Assembly (NCBI RefSeq): GCF_014356525.2
Contig: NC_052508.1
Span: 40,089,113-40,153,112 of the forward strand
Source of the DNA: Nilaparvata lugens
Lineage: Eukaryota; Arthropoda; Insecta; Hemiptera; Delphacidae
Length of the DNA: 64,000 nt
Direction of reading: 5' to 3'
This document shows positions 1 through 13,573 of the stretch, in pieces. How positions within the stretch are numbered: position 1 is the first letter of the stretch; every line of letters begins with the position of its first letter. The translations under genes were made by a program, and so were the position numbers. Below the pieces are notes generated by a model, which worked only from the letters and a program-made list of their open reading frames with translations, made no database searches and was not told the DNA's origin.

Positions 1-3000
1 AAGTCATGTGTTGTAATGTTGTTTGTTAGGAAGGTACCAAATAGAAGGGGAAAATCATGAATTCTATTGGCCAATTATTCACTGTCAGTGTCTCTTAGCT
101 GCGTGGGCAGGACCTGCTGCTTGTATTGTGAGAATGTTGGGTAAGAAAAGGACATATTTGCGTGTTGATCTTTAAGCCGTTTGTTGTGTAACAACCTCTA
201 TTCTTTCACTCACACACAATACTGAATTCTCTCACTGAGAGATTAGTCTTACACTGTAGGAATTAATGGAAGAATGGACCACAAGACTCAAACTCTTTTC
301 TGATGAAGGCAATCAATTAATCAATTACACCTCTTCTCTCCGAGCGAATCTCTCACCTAACTGTTTTATCGTTCACTCAAAGTGCCTGAGAAAAACTATC
401 CCAAGCAATCCCTTCCCAAGTAAGAAAAACCATCCAACAGAAGTCATCAATCTAACTGTTCCATGATTTTTTTCTCACATTTTATTGACGTATTGACTGT
501 GCGAATTCCAATTGAATTTGAGTACTTCAATATTTAAAGGATTTACTAAAGTTAGTAGAGCATTGTATTGATGATCTATCTAGGCCTATGATGAATTAAA
601 TAAATTATTGGAGTTTGCGAATATACTATACCATATAGAACTTGAGTCACTAGGGGTCGCTTTCACCAAAGTTTATCCAACTATCAGTTTAATCATATAT
701 CCAGCATGCTCGCATTGACTATAATCTATAATGCATTTCAATTGAGTCAGCTGATGGTTTAAACTAGAATTTTAGTTGAACTTTTTTGGAGAAAGGGACC
801 CTAAATCAACGTTCACTGTGTCGCAATCGTTGTGCGCTGCAGCGTTTGAGAATTGTGCCGTGCCGTAAGACTGTGAGAAAATTCGCACAGTATAAAACTC
901 TGTCATTCCTTTCAATAATTCTGCTCCCGTTTCCATCAGTTACGTGGCCTTTGATGTGTTGTCGGCGACAGGTTGATATTCTCCAAGATACCCAGAATAG
1001 TTGAGGTCAGTAGTAAACGTGGTGCCGTGAAACGACAAACGTTTTTCCAAACAACTATAAGGCCTCTACTGTTCACTGCTCTCATTCTCTTGCTTTCCGC
1101 ACTATTTTATTGCTGCCGCTTCATCTTCCAGTAGTTTTCGTCTCTAAAAACTAAAGACTCACGTTGAAACAGTTTTCAACCGACGAGAGAAAGAATAGAA
1201 TTCGAAGCATTTTAAAAATTAATGAATATAGTCTGCTTCCGAAATCATGTATTGGTTATGAATGGTAAAAAATAAAAGAATCACGTTCAGATGGCAAAAG
1301 TTGCTTTTATAATAACATCCATCTCTGAACACAGTCGAATCTCGTTAAAACTATTTTTTCCAGCTCCTTGAGAAGTGGGTCTTTATCTCGTTATAGAGAC
1401 ATCAATAATCTTTTATTTCTTGCAAAAGACTTTTTCAAGTATGAAGGCTTCATAGACAACTGTGTTTATAGACAGGGGAGGGAGAGCAACCTCCCTCCCA
1501 CAAACCAAATGACACACACCAAATTGAGAGAAATTCAGCTTCTGCCTCCACTCCTCCATGAATTGTTAACTGTTAACTCCGTCGTCAGTCGTCATTTTAA
1601 ATACTTCTGACTATTTTTGAGACCCCCATGATTTGTTTGTGAGCCCTCTCCAAGAATTGAAAGACAAACTCTACGTCCAAACCCCTTCCTAGTTAGCGTC
1701 AAATTGCTGAGATATGTGGAGGTGTTATTATCATTGAGTGTTACTATGGTTCTAAGGGAATTTTGATGATGCATTCTACTGATATTAAGAGAGATAAAGT
1801 TGCTTAAGTTAGATATTGAGGTTTATACTAAATAGGTTCAACTGTACCAGTATCGTATGATACTTGAGTTTGAAGATCAGTTTGATGTGCTTTGAATTCG
1901 TATGATGAATGATGATTCAAGGGGATCAATTGAATTTATACTTATCTGTTCCTACAGCAGCTACAGAGTCAGTCTCACTATTAGTACATAGACATTAGAT
2001 AACATTAGAAAATCACTGTCGCATAAGTTAATTCTTAAGAAGTATTCACAATAAAAAAAATGATTAGGACATTTCTTCCGATACAGAAAAAAAATCATCT
2101 TGGAAACGTAAAAGATTTAATCGATTTTTCCAAAAATCATTTTCTAGAACCCAGGATATTATTCACTAGAACCCAGCAACATACAAATGTAATAGGCCTG
2201 CTTCATAGATGATGATGATCAATCATCTTCCCTTTCACTTAATAGTTTGAGTAGATAAGTATACGATGTTTTTCTGTTTTCATGATGATAGCTTGCTTTT
2301 AGTAATGACTTCCTATTTAGATTCTCTGTGTGAAATTGATATTCAGAGCAATTGAAGAATGTACACATTGATAAAATTACAGATTTTTTTACATTTCTCA
2401 TAGATTAATTCATTGAAGCTTTGGATTATAGTACTGTATTTTTCAGAATTTACACTATAGTTCCTCTCATAAACCTGTCATAGTAGGCCTACTGTGGGTA
2501 TAGGATTATCATAAAATCCAGCCAATTCATTATTTTTCCTTTACTTTTTAATAATTATTGTGTCATTGCAGAAAGATGATATAGGTATGGGCATTTCATC
2601 TAATAAATGAAATACTTACTCTTATTTTTCTGTTAATACAGGATAATACAGTTATTGTGTGAACTATATGAATATTCCTGCGTTCTGATGAGTTTCAGAA
2701 GAAAAACCTACGCAGTAGTCTCATAGCCAATCCTATGTATTTTCCATATATTTTACTAAATTTACAAGTAGATCGATACTCATAAATATATCTTTCTTGG
2801 AGTCATTGGAATGAAGACATGCTCTAAGAAGCAATGACTGACTATTTGTACCACTTAATTCTCCTGCACAAAGGAAGTATTGTACCAATATAGTAATTTT
2901 AATTCTATACTCACAACCTTCAGTCTACATCCAATTACTACATACAATTACTATGTATGAGGTCATACATAATACCTCATTTTTACCTCTATTTATAATG

Positions 3001-4378
3001 AATAAACACAAGAAAATTTTAAATAGATCTGTTTAATAGTTTCTCATAGGGCAAGACGACAACCACACGCTTTTATAGCATAGGAAAAAGAGTCAACTGA
3101 AATAGATTCCTACTAGACGAGAAGACACATTTACACGTCTAGTACAGCGATTACATAAGATCTAAATAGCGTGAGATAAAACAAGGTGAATCAAGTCGTA
3201 CGGGATCTTATCCAGGTTTCAATTCCCCTTTGCTTTTTGCTTTGATTGTGAATAATATTAATTTCTAGGTTTGTGACATGATAAGGTCACTGTGTTCTCG
3301 GCTTTGTGGTAGGCAGTAAATGATCCAACATTTCCAATGCAAGGCTCCCACGATCAACAAACGTATACGGCAAAACATAGTAGATGGGATTTCAACAAAT
3401 TCTACATGCAATTATTAGTATAATGACAACGTAATGGGTTTTCTTTCAAGGGCGAATTGTAGTTTATTAACAGTATATTGTCTTCGTCCACGTAACTATT
3501 AATTAATTTTTTATTCAAGTAACACTAGAAGTATGAGCAGTACTGACACAATCTTATTATTTTAGCTGAAGCTATTAGTAGGTAACGATGGAAGTAGGCA
3601 ATCGTTGAAGGTGCTGTATTGGCAATATTATTGGAACCCCGTGGGTTACGTTAGTTCAAAATTGACCGTACTGACACTGAGATTGAGGGCAGAGTACGAA
3701 GATCGTGTTGTTTGTGACCTTGTCCTTAATTCACTACAATAGTCGTTGTTCTTTGCAACACAACGGCTGGCTTATTTACAATAATAAACAACCAACTTGA
3801 CAGCTTGAAATCTCAAACGATTCTGGAAATAGCCCACTTTGACGAATCAAACGATCTGGTTTCCACTCATTTCTATGAGTTACTGACACCATTAATCATC
3901 CACATTTTTCATTTTGGTTATATTCTGTTTTGTTTTATTCTCTTCCCGCTTCACCTACTAGTGAAGTTCTCTCTCATCACTAATATTCCTCCTTCCCCAA
4001 ACAGTTTTTCCGTGGTAGTAGATTACTACTGTCAGCACCTAAATTTCCACAAGTTGATAGCAATTCAGAATTACTTCTGAATTACAAAATCTCACCAATT
4101 GTTTTTTTTTTAATATTGAGGGAAGCTCATATTTGGGAAATGGTAGTGATAAATGATGATACATGATCAGCTCATATAACATGCTCACAGCACAAAACAA
4201 AAACATACTGCAGTATTGCAGTAAATGTCTACCTTTTAGCAAAGACCAATAATTTGTAAATAACATAAAGAATCACTGAAAATCACCTGGAAAACGGGAA
4301 ATAACATGATTTAGTTGAAACACCATTCACAAAGTAATATGATTAGTGTTAGTCCTTGAAAATTAAGAATTCGATATT
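1..4378. other. no recognisable gene
   Basis: AT-rich sequence with only short open frames that have no recognisable motif or codon signature. The segment at about 785-1140 is richer in CpG and could be part of an untranslated exon or promoter, but nothing decides this. No tRNA, rRNA or clear transposon ends were seen. Confidence 0.5.
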
Positions 4379-4530
4379 AGTTTTTGTGTAGTTGAGAAGT
4401 TGATATTGTGGTAATTATTTATTCATATTGAATTAAAAAGACTGAAAAATTGTCAAAAACCACAGATTTATTGATACTTAGAAAGACCGGTTTCGGTTAT
4501 TACACCATTGTCAATCTCTGATAAATTCTA
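4379..4530 (-). repeat. PLE family P1 terminal repeat, solo remnant
   Basis: This stretch matches the left end of the Penelope-like element at 16843-16996, including the outer tail that begins with agtttttgtgtagttgagaa and the inner part with the hammerhead-like core (4481-4519, minus strand). No partner repeat or coding region lies nearby, so it is a solo or truncated terminal repeat. Differences from the 16.9-kb copy are scattered substitutions and small indels. Confidence 0.75.
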
Positions 4531-4681
4531 TATTAATGGATACCAGAACTGACAACTGATGTTCTAGTTCTACACAAATGTTGAATGAGAGTTGGAAGAA
4601 CAGTAACTGTTACTGTTTGTGTTGTTTCTCCAACTCTCCTAACATTCGTTCTGTTATCCATAAGCAGCAACAATAATTAAT

Positions 4682-4785
4682 TGTAGTTGTAGTGTAAAAG
4701 GCCATTACTGTACTTTAGTTACTAAAGTTATAAAGTTACTTGGTTACTAAAGTACAGTAAACCTTCTACACTACAACCACAAATT
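4682..4785. repeat. imperfect hairpin
   Basis: Arms at about 4682-4725 and 4741-4785 are reverse complements (ttgtagtgtaaaagg against ccttctacactacaa; tactgtactttagttactaa against ttactaaagtacagta), separated by a loop of about 15 nt. It may be a small foldback element. No coding potential. Confidence 0.6.
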
Positions 4786-7700
4786 ATTGTTTATATTGGA
4801 AGATTCATGTTTTTGAAGTCGTTTCCTTATTAGATAAGTAGAGATAAAAAATAACTCAGAGAAGTGTAGAATTACTTATTTATCAAGGTGACAAGACAAG
4901 AAGGTGACAACTGTTACAATTATCTGATGTAGCTCCAGATTTTATTGAAAAGTTGAATAGTGTTGTAGTGTTAATGTACAGGATGAATGAGCTTCTTTTG
5001 GCCCTGAATAGAATATTTGATCCATACTAGCTAATTCCATGATAAACATAATCTTGAAGAAATTGAACAGAATATATCATCCATGAAAATAATCATCTTG
5101 AGATCAAAGAATCTGATTTGGAAAAAGAAGTCTCAAAAATACAATAATCACAGAAAAGAGACAGATCACTTCCCCTCTTTTCAGATTTCTTCATAGAAAT
5201 AAATAAATTTCGAGAAAGTCAAGTTTGGGAAAAAACTAAAAATTATGATTTGGGATGTGAATGATAGTTGCTCTTCAGATTTCTATTCTCCCTATCTATG
5301 AATAGAATGTTTACAGCATTTTACTACGGATGAAGAAAAAACGAAATCAGTCAGCGGCAAGCGGTAATCTGGATGGTTTAGTTACTTTGAATAATCTGCT
5401 GGGATGTCAAAGAGGGGGAAATGAATGACATGAATGGAATCGCTGATATTCAGATCACCGCCAGTGGACACAGGACATCCATGCAAAATCTACCAGTCAT
5501 TTAAATCAGAGGCTAGACGTTTTCAAGCTCTGTCAAAAACAGCGGACAGTTTATTGGATTTCTGTCACTTACACTCTGAAGATGCTGGGAATTTAATATT
5601 ATGGACTCAGAAAAAACGTTTGTTCCGCAATGTACATTCTGATATTCTTATGTAATGAATCAGTGAAATCTTTTCTTTTGTTGATTCTTTACTTTATATC
5701 TTCTAGTAGGCTATCATGAATTTCTCATTTACTGTGATTTTATAGATTAATATCTGCACTCAGGCTTGCCTTTGCGAGTATTTGTTCTACTTATACTCGT
5801 ATTGAACATTTTTGCTGAACTAGTTAATGATGCATGTGCATTTGTTTTGAAATTACAATAAAGTATATTAATTCTTCAGAGGAAATTTATGTTATTTTCA
5901 ACACAACAAATTGATCAAAGCAGAATTCCAAAAATTTTGAACTAGAAGATAAATGTAAAATTTAGCAGAAAACTAGGTTGCTAGAGGTATTTTGGATTAA
6001 CCATCAATTACAACAAAATATCATAATTTATGTGAAAATTGGATGAAAATTCATAACAAAAAAATTTAACACAAAAACTCATACAGCCTTGTGTATCATC
6101 AGGCCATAGGTAACTTATCGGATTAAGATTATGAGTAGAGAGCTCTTGTTACTCTTCTAGTTGAGAGTGGAGAGACATTGAAAAAATAAATTCAAAAGTG
6201 ATGCGAATCAATAGTGAATTTTAAAAGGGCACGGCTTGATAATGATGTAAATGGTGGTTTATTACGAAATTCACGAAATATGTGAAGGTGGCCTACAGTT
6301 TAGTTTTGTATAGCACCTCCAGCGGTCAAGAGTTGGCCTACAATAATGTCATCTGATAGCAATTAATTTTTACACTATCTACAGTCAGAATCATTTTTAC
6401 CCAATTCGAATCGAACTTTATTATGAATATTGATGGTGACACAATTCAGTTTATTCTCATGACGCAAATAAACGAAAATTATATTATTGAGAACACAGAT
6501 TTACTTGGTTTTCGAACCTCCATACATACAGGTATAAACAATAATACCGGGAGGTGGCAGGTTTAAATTTAATGTTGAATCAGTTTTGTGATTCAGTGAT
6601 AACTAATTGAAAATTCTAATTAAAACTATCTTTGGCATAGAAAATTCAATATAACCCAATATTTTTTTAATATTTCAAATCAGTTATAATAAATGCCACA
6701 CGTGTAATTGAGAATCAAAAAATTAAATTCACCGTTTACTATCTTAGGGGTGCTCAAATGATAATTTTTAATGATTTTTTGAGAAATTGTTGATCAAACA
6801 CAGGATGTCGACATCAAAATTTTGAGTGGAAGGCTGAAATTGAAACTGTGAAGTTAATTGACTTTTGATACAGCGTTGTAATATAAACCAGCGGTTTTCT
6901 ACAAACAGTGAGAACCACATAGAGTCTAAGAAGATTTCCTAATTCGACACACACTCTGTTTAGAATGAAACTCGTTCTTTCTCAAATAATTATCTCTATC
7001 CTATATTACAGTCAGAGAGCTGTTAATAATGTTTTATGAATGGATAGACACCTCTTCCACGCACAATTACGTAAAAACTGGTTCCAGGATAAAGATTGTT
7101 ATCTAAGAGAAGAAAAATAAAGATAGGAAAAGGGAGAAGGAATGAGGAGAAGAGAAACTGGATTGTTCGATGTCCTGCTAAATACAAGCTTTGCTTGTTA
7201 GCTGTGATAGGAGATATAAAATTCGCTTTGATAGTTATCCAATCATCTCATCAGATTATGTACTAATCAACAATGAGGAATAAATTCATTGATCATTGAT
7301 GGAGATAATTATCATAAGATCCATTTGTAAGCTAATTTTATATCCGTTTGACCTAAATGAGGAATGTAGATCAACTTACCAATTGAGTGCGCTTTGGGTC
7401 AATAGTGGGCCAATTTGAGTGGAGTTCTAGTTCCCCATTTTAGAATAACGAAAGTAATATACAAGTAATAATAACCAGTAGTAATGGTAGAAAATAAATT
7501 AGTAATGGTAAAATAATCCTACAAAAACTAAAGAAAAGTGAATTTCTGAAGAAAAATCAAATGAACAAAAATTTAACACTTCATGAGAATGGCTTCAAAT
7601 GCTCATTGAGGAAACCAGAATGGATGGTAAAAAAGTAGAGTAGAGGAAGAAGAGTCGAGTCGATTCGCGAATTTATTCTGTATATATTTGAATATTGCAA

Positions 7701-8213
7701 ATGGAATGTGGAAATACATTATCACATTATGCAAATAGTAGCAAAAATTATGAATGAATAGTGTTGATAACTCGAGAGTTCTGTTATTTCGTAAATTGTG
7801 TCATATTGTAGAATATAAAATACTTAATTTTATTATTACTGGCAATCCGGCATCTAATTGAAGTTTGAAATGTTTGCTTCTCGTAAAATATTTGAAATAT
7901 TGAAAATAGATTATGGGGATATCATGCTCTATTGTAGGAGCTTTAAATTTATCAATCTCACTTGAAGCTTATTCTATTTCAGTGAACTTTCATCGATCAC
8001 ATAAATACTCGTAATACCTGTATATATTGTACAGAAAACAATATTATGTTACTGTTCAGTTAAAAACTTGGAAATTTGCTAATTTACCTAAAAATTAGTT
8101 ATAATAACTATTCAAAGGAACACATACCGGTATTTGAAGACCTAGAATACAAATAGTGTGAGATTTCTCATTGAATCTGCTTCGATTACTAATGTCATGG
8201 TGATTGTATTGAA
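4786..8213. other. no recognisable gene
   Basis: AT-rich sequence with nothing identifiable. The 73-residue open frame at 5434-5655 has no recognised motif. Confidence 0.5.
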
Positions 8214-9845
8214 AACTAGCAGGGCACCCGTGCTTCGCGACGGGAATTAAAAGATAAAATTATTTTTGTGAAACATTTATAATCTAAATCCTACCAAAAT
8301 TGTTTTAATCGTTTTTGAGATTAGGCCACAACTTGGCATGAAAATTATTAAGTCGAATCATTCAAATAATTAATTGATGTGTTGGAAGGGCTCTGTAGAA
8401 GAGTAGTCTGATCGCAGCAAATTTTGTAGGATATGGGGCGGGGCTTAAGAGTTGCCCTCAACTTTATTCATTGGCAATCAACATTTCCCGTTAACAGTTA
8501 TCAAATTAGCAGTGATCATGTTATTTTTGCTTTGGCAATTGAAGATTGAATTTCAAATTAGGTTGATTCGGAATTTGATGACTCTGGTATCCATGGATCT
8601 CTTGCTTATTCTGGAATTTTTGTCATAGCCTGTCGCATACTTTTCGTTTCACTTATCCAAATGTGTAAAAGCAGTCAATCCAATGATTCTTCCTTCCATG
8701 GAAGTCCATTCATACATAAGAGTCCATTCATAATAGTATTACATTTATTGTGGCTGATTTCATCATCATCATCATTCATCATCATCATTCATCATCATCA
8801 TTCATCATTATGTGGCACTACAACCCGATAGTCGAGTTTTGGCCTGCTCTACGATCAGTCTCCACCTCTCTCTATCCAGTAGCGATCATCAACATTATTT
8901 TCTTCATCTGATCTAAAGTAACCAGATTATAGTAAGATTCACATCAATGTGTCAGCATTGTTTGAAAGGGGAGCATTGATGCTATTAATGAGGAATACTG
9001 TCAGTCAACGAACTGTTAACTTATACATATTCTCCAATATTTCTATCGAAAGCTACTTTATATTTCCTTTGGTGAAACAATCAATGTTTGGGAATAATTG
9101 ATTCATGGGAAAAGCGCATTTCTTCTGTGCAAGATATTTTCACATTGGGAAAAGCAACAAAAGCTATTTGGCCGTTTCAATAAATAACAAATAACCCCTT
9201 TCTTTCGCCCAAGTTAAATTTTGGCCGAATTTCCTCACAAACTGATTTCACAACGGACACTTCTGAAGTTTTTAAAATACCCCTTTAAGGAGTTTTTGCG
9301 ATCTGTCGGATTCAAACAAAATTAGTTTTGATAGATTAGGATCAATTGATAAAAGCAACTCCCGTCATAAAAGTTTGTTGTATTAAAAATAAAAATTATC
9401 TATACTCTCAGGAATAGCTCTGATAGAAGCAGCAGTGTCCAATCAATTTTTCTCGATAAATGCATTTTAATGAATTCTTCAACTTGGCGCCAATCTAATG
9501 AAATAATCTCAACTTAATGCCAACCTGACAAAATTATTAATTGGTCGCCAGTTAACAACTGTTTCGAAAAGGTACTCTCTCTAGATTATAGTTCTATAGT
9601 AACATATGATATGAACATTTCAATTATAATTAAGAGATTGGGAGAAGAAGAATATACATGCTAAAAGACGATCTTTAAACCCTTAAAAACCACCCTTAGA
9701 GTTGAAATATCGCCAAAAGGTTTCTTAGTGAGCACCTAGGACGTATGAGGAAGCTATATTCTAAGTTTTGTTGCAATCCATCCAGTAGTTTTCCAGAAAT
9801 CATGTTCAGTGAGTCAGTGAGATAAGAATTTTATAAGTATAGATA
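8214..9845 (+). repeat. short interspersed repeat with RTE-like tail
   Basis: The left end has ctagcagggcacccgtgctt followed by cgcgacggg, a GC-rich hairpin head seen on many arthropod interspersed repeats. The right end has a (cagtgagt)-type tract and ataagtatagataa, which resembles RTE-derived tails. The part from 9411 matches 57456-57781 plus 59339-59400, so this family recurs in the window. At 9660-9668 it holds the unoccupied version of the site that carries a LINE at 57782-59333. The head and tail may belong to one element or to two nested ones. Confidence 0.55.
8758..8810. repeat. (CAT)n simple repeat
   Basis: Runs of cat and ttcatcatcat. The following tggcactacaacccgatagt stretch looks like the end of another dispersed repeat. 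Confidence 0.8.
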
Positions 9846-10290
9846 AATAATTATAATATTATGGGTTCGGTTTTCTGCGTTTATTGATTTGGTTTTATTA
9901 AAAAACGTCTGCGTCATGATTTCATCATTGAGACTCGATTGATAATGTAGTTGAATTTTATGTGGCTATTTTTATCGTGAGAAATATTCATTTTTCAGTT
10001 GAAAAATAATTTTCTCACATTAAGATTTTCCAATTTGCGCCCGGGATGACCGTCAGTTTCCAATTTAATGCAGATTCAAGGTATTCTCATGGAACTGTAT
10101 TCCCGTTAAAGATGAAGAATACACATTTAGCTCATGTCAGAAACCCCTGATTGACTGAGACACTAATTTATTCATTAGTAGTAGAAAAATTATTGAAGTT
10201 CACGCTACCTTTGTAAACTTTAGAATTCCAGATCAGTTAGTAAAATCTTACAGACAGTTCTCTTGAGTTATAGAATTAAATTTGCAATAC
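9846..10290. other. no recognisable feature
   Basis: AT-rich spacer between two repeats. Nothing identified. Confidence 0.5.
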
Positions 10291-10291
10291 A

Positions 10292-10732
10292 ATGCATCCT
10301 ATCATTTGTTTTTTGACTAGCAAAATGCAAATAGAACTGCGGAAGAAGATGGCCAAGTGTTTTGTGTGGAGCGTGGCTCTCTATGGAGCGGAAACCTGGA
10401 CTCTCAGAAAGCAGGAAGAGAAGAGATTGGAGGCCTTTGAAATGTGGGTGTGGAGGAGGATGGAGAGTATCAGCTGGATGGATAAAGTGAGGAATGAGGA
10501 GGTATTGCGTAGAGTAGGAGAGGAAAGGAATATTATGGCAGTGATAAGGAGACGAAAGCGGAACTGGCTGGGACACTTGCTGAGGCATGGCGGACTACTT
10601 GTGGAGACAATGGAAGGGACTGTGCAAGGAGGGAGGGTGCTGGGACGAAAAAGAGTGATGCTGGTGGATGATATCAGGAAGGAGGGAAAGTACTCCAAGA
10701 TGAAGAGAATTGCACAGGACAGAGAGGAATGA
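10292..10732 (+). pseudogene. non-LTR retrotransposon (LINE) C-terminal fragment
   Basis: The frame encodes the stretch downstream of the reverse transcriptase catalytic core in endonuclease/RT-type LINEs. From about residue 25 it reads WSVALYGAETWTL, then a Trp/Arg-rich WRRMESISWMDKVRNEEVL and NWLGHLLRH, which are hallmark blocks of this region. The palm (YADD) is absent, so the copy is 5'-truncated and the annotated ATG is simply the first in frame. The reading frame is otherwise open to a TGA after AQDREE. Downstream, a short palindrome (cctgccctagggcag) and an (agt)n tract to about 10785 look like the 3' end. It cannot act on its own. Clade uncertain. Confidence 0.85.
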
Positions 10733-10902
10733 GAAGGAGGAATCATGCTTAGACCTGCCCTAGGGCAGAACACCAGTAGTAGTATTTGTTTTTTAAATTT
10801 CTAGTTGACAAATTTATTCAATAAAAGTTAGATAGAAAGCAAAAGTTTGTTAAAAATAGAAATAAAAATAAAAAGCTCAGTACCCTTTTTGAATTATTTA
10901 AT

Positions 10903-10936
10903 CACAACATGTTTCAACATTGATGCCATTTTCAAG
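10903..10936 (-). ncRNA. hammerhead-like core, family P2, left arm
   Basis: On the minus strand: UUGAAAA in place of CUGANGA, one U, a possible stem II GGCA/UGUU, then GAAA, and the palindrome ACAUGU with U as the next base. Core positions C3 and G8 are changed, so activity is doubtful. Confidence 0.4.
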
Positions 10937-11460
10937 TGATATGAAGTAAAAAAATAAATACTGGTGGAAGATTATTATTTTGATCATATGTTACCTAGTG
11001 TATTCATATGATTTTATGAGCTAGGACTGTTATTTTGGATTTAAATTTGCATGATTCTATCAAAAATGGGGTTATTGGTGTCTAATTGGATTAAGTTTAT
11101 GAATTGTATGAATATTTTATCTCTGTTTAATTTTGCCGCTTCATGAATATGAAATTATTCTTTAACATTCAGTTTTCCACTTTTATTACCATAATTTAGT
11201 ATTTTCATATTGGAATTTATATCTGTAAAATTATGGCCTGAAACTATCAAGTATTCAGCAAATGCCGAAGACCTTAAAGATCATTATCTCTTTAAGGTCT
11301 TTGGCAAATACCGACTTTTGTGTATAATTTTTAAATTTTTGATAGAATCATGCAAATTTCAATCCAAAATTTACAGTCCCAGCTCATAAAATCATATTCG
11401 CACTAACATATGATCAAAATAAGAATCTTCCAGCAGTATTTATTTATTTACTTCATATCA

Positions 11461-11494
11461 CTTGATAATGGCATCAATGTTGAAACATGTTGTG
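11461..11494 (+). ncRNA. hammerhead-like core, family P2, right arm
   Basis: Reads UUGAUAA, U, GGCA-UCAA-UGUU, GAAA, then the palindrome ACAUGU and U. The short palindromic stem III suits a dimeric minimal hammerhead as described for PLEs. Here C3 and G8 are replaced by U and A, which could still pair. Confidence 0.45.
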
Positions 11495-11585
11495 ATTAAT
11501 AATTCAAAAAGGGTACTGCGATTTTTATTTTTCTTTCTATTTTTATAACAAGTAGCCCTATACAGAAAAGAAACAAAAGTTTGTT

Positions 11586-12639
11586 GTTTATGAAGTCCCA
11601 TGATTCATCCTTTAGTATTTGGAGATCTTCTACCCCCTTCTGGCAGCTAGATCACACTACAATCATTGTAATAAATTGAGAATATAGAAAAATCAAAAGA
11701 ATGATCTGAACTGAATGAAACACTAGAGAAATCCAAGTTCGCTGGATTATGATAGAGTCATCATTAGTAATAATGTAGCTTTAATATTTGAGGGAGTTAT
11801 AAGTTTCTTAGCTACTGGTCCTCATCATTGCACTGCAAAATAAAACTCAGTCAATTAGATTTTTCTTTGAGAACCCACTCGGAAGCTTTTTATCTCTAGT
11901 AAGCGGGAAAGCTATTATCGCTGGATTCAGTCAGCTTTGAAAATGTAGTTCAACAGCCAACAGGCAAAGAAAAAGAAGAGATAATGAATGACATGGGATT
12001 TTCCTCCAGAATGCCTCTTCAATGTTTTACAAGATCTGAGAACAAAAACAGACAAAAAGCAAAGTCTATCCGTTGTGTAGCTGTAACTGTACCTTTTAAA
12101 AGTTTAAGCTCTATCTTCAAATGAGCTCAGCTCACAGACTCGAGGTCACAGCTGAATTGGAATTGGGTAACGCTGAATGTAAAGGGGGAGTGCCACTCGA
12201 AACTAAGATTCTGGCTGACCCAAGTTTTGAAATTGGTTTCAAATATTTATTGCTAGCATTGACCCCAGTGTCAACAGATTCTGATCGAAACAAAATGATT
12301 TTGATAAATGGGATGCTGTATCCACATCCACAATAACATTTGAATGAAAAATACCTTCATGTCAAGTGCCTTTGAATATGTGAACCATAGAAAGCAATTC
12401 ATATCATTCATATATTTCACGGTTCAGAGTTTGTTAGGAATTTGAAACCAAATTATGACGGTTGACTGTACCCAGTACTATTATTGGCGTCTTTTTGAAC
12501 AATTTTCGGCAGTTTTAGGCAACCGTTGCTTAAAGAAGCTATAAAATATTCCCAGATGTTCGGAATCCATGTAAAAAGTATGCTCTAGTTTGTGGTGAAA
12601 TGACTTTTAATGTAAATCTTTAATCTTATTATATTAAGC
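11586..12639. other. no recognisable gene
   Basis: Only short open frames (for example 12121-12336) without recognisable motifs. Confidence 0.5.
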
Positions 12640-12737
12640 GTGCAATTTATATATATATATATATATAAAATATAAATTAAAACAGGAGACACAAGATATA
12701 AATAGATTGAAAACACTTAAAAACTTACATTAGGAAT

Positions 12738-12772
12738 GGGGGAAATTTTCGGAGACTGAGTCTCCATCCTCA
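12738..12772 (-). ncRNA. hammerhead-like core, family P5, module A1
   Basis: The minus strand reads UUGAGGA, U, GGAGAC-UCA-GUCUCC (a perfect 6-bp stem II), GAAA, then AUUUCC. Only C3 departs from CUGANGA. Repeated at about 13185-13220 (A2) and 13362-13397 (A3). Confidence 0.5.
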
Positions 12773-12919
12773 ACCGAGCAGACTGCAGTTTTGAATCCCA
12801 TATATATATATATGTATATATATAGCACATAAAAGAAGACACTTTAAAGTTTGTAAAATGAATTAAAACAGGAGACACAGACATAAATAGATTGAAAACA
12901 CTTAGAAACTTACATTAGA

Positions 12920-12955
12920 AACGGAAATTTTCCGAAACTGAGATTCCATCCTCAG
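12920..12955 (-). ncRNA. hammerhead-like core, family P5, module B1
   Basis: The minus strand reads CUGAGGA, an exact CUGANGA match, then U, a 6-bp stem II position with two mismatches, GAAA and AUUUCC. An inverted partner (B1', about 12973-13008) has the same order on the plus strand with a damaged first box. Confidence 0.5.
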
Positions 12956-13051
12956 GAAATAAATCCCTCCTCAGGTAGAAAACTCAGTTTCCGAAAATTT
13001 CCGTTTCTAAGTGTTTTCAATCTATTTATGTCTTGTGTCTCCTGTTTCAAT

Positions 13052-13122
<71 letters not shown>

Positions 13123-13423
13123 AATATAAATTAAAACAGGAGACACAAGATATAGATTGAAAACACTTAAAAACTACATTAGGAATGGGGGAAATTTTCG
13201 GAGACTGAGTCTCCTTCCTCAACCGAGCAGACTGCAGTTTTGAATCCCATATATATATATATAGCACATAACAGAAGACACTTTAAAGTTTGTAAAATAA
13301 ATTAAAACAGGAGACACAAGATATAAATAGATTGAAAACACTTAAAAACTTACATTAGGAATGGGGGAAATTTTCGGAGACTGAGTCTCCATCCTCAACG
13401 AGCAGACTGCAGTTTTGAATCTC

Positions 13424-13456
<33 letters not shown>

Positions 13457-13536
13457 GCACATAAAAGAAGACACTTTAAAGTTTGTAAAATGAATTAAAA
13501 CAGGAGACACAGACATAAATAGATTGAAAACACTTA

Positions 13537-13573
13537 GAAACGGAAATTTTCGGAAACTGAGATGCCATCCTCA
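13537..13573 (-). ncRNA. hammerhead-like core, family P5, module B2
   Basis: The minus strand reads UUGAGGA, U, GGCAUC-UCA-GUUUCC, GAAA, AUUUCC. The inverted partner B2' (13585-13620, plus) has a perfect GGAAAC-UCG-GUUUCC stem II and GAAA, but CUCAGGA in the first box. Confidence 0.45.

Larger units (their letters stand above)
10840..11585. mobile_element. PLE-like foldback element P2 with 12-bp target duplication
   Basis: The 12-bp direct repeat caaaagtttgtt occurs at 10840-10851 and 11574-11585. Between them, long inverted arms run from about 10852-11065 and about 11329-11550, followed on the right by an extra 23-nt tail outside the inverted repeat. Each arm contains a hammerhead-like core (10903-10936 minus; 11461-11494 plus). 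The centre holds a hairpin with arms gccgaagaccttaaaga and tctttaaggtctttggc at about 11265-11305. No open frame of note, so it is non-autonomous. The plan matches the coding PLE at 16.8-18.0 kb, but the sequence is different. Confidence 0.7.

Noticed and set aside
8758..8810. Spaced CAT repeats considered as a CRISPR-like array
   Set aside because: Simple trinucleotide repeats without spacers in a eukaryotic context.
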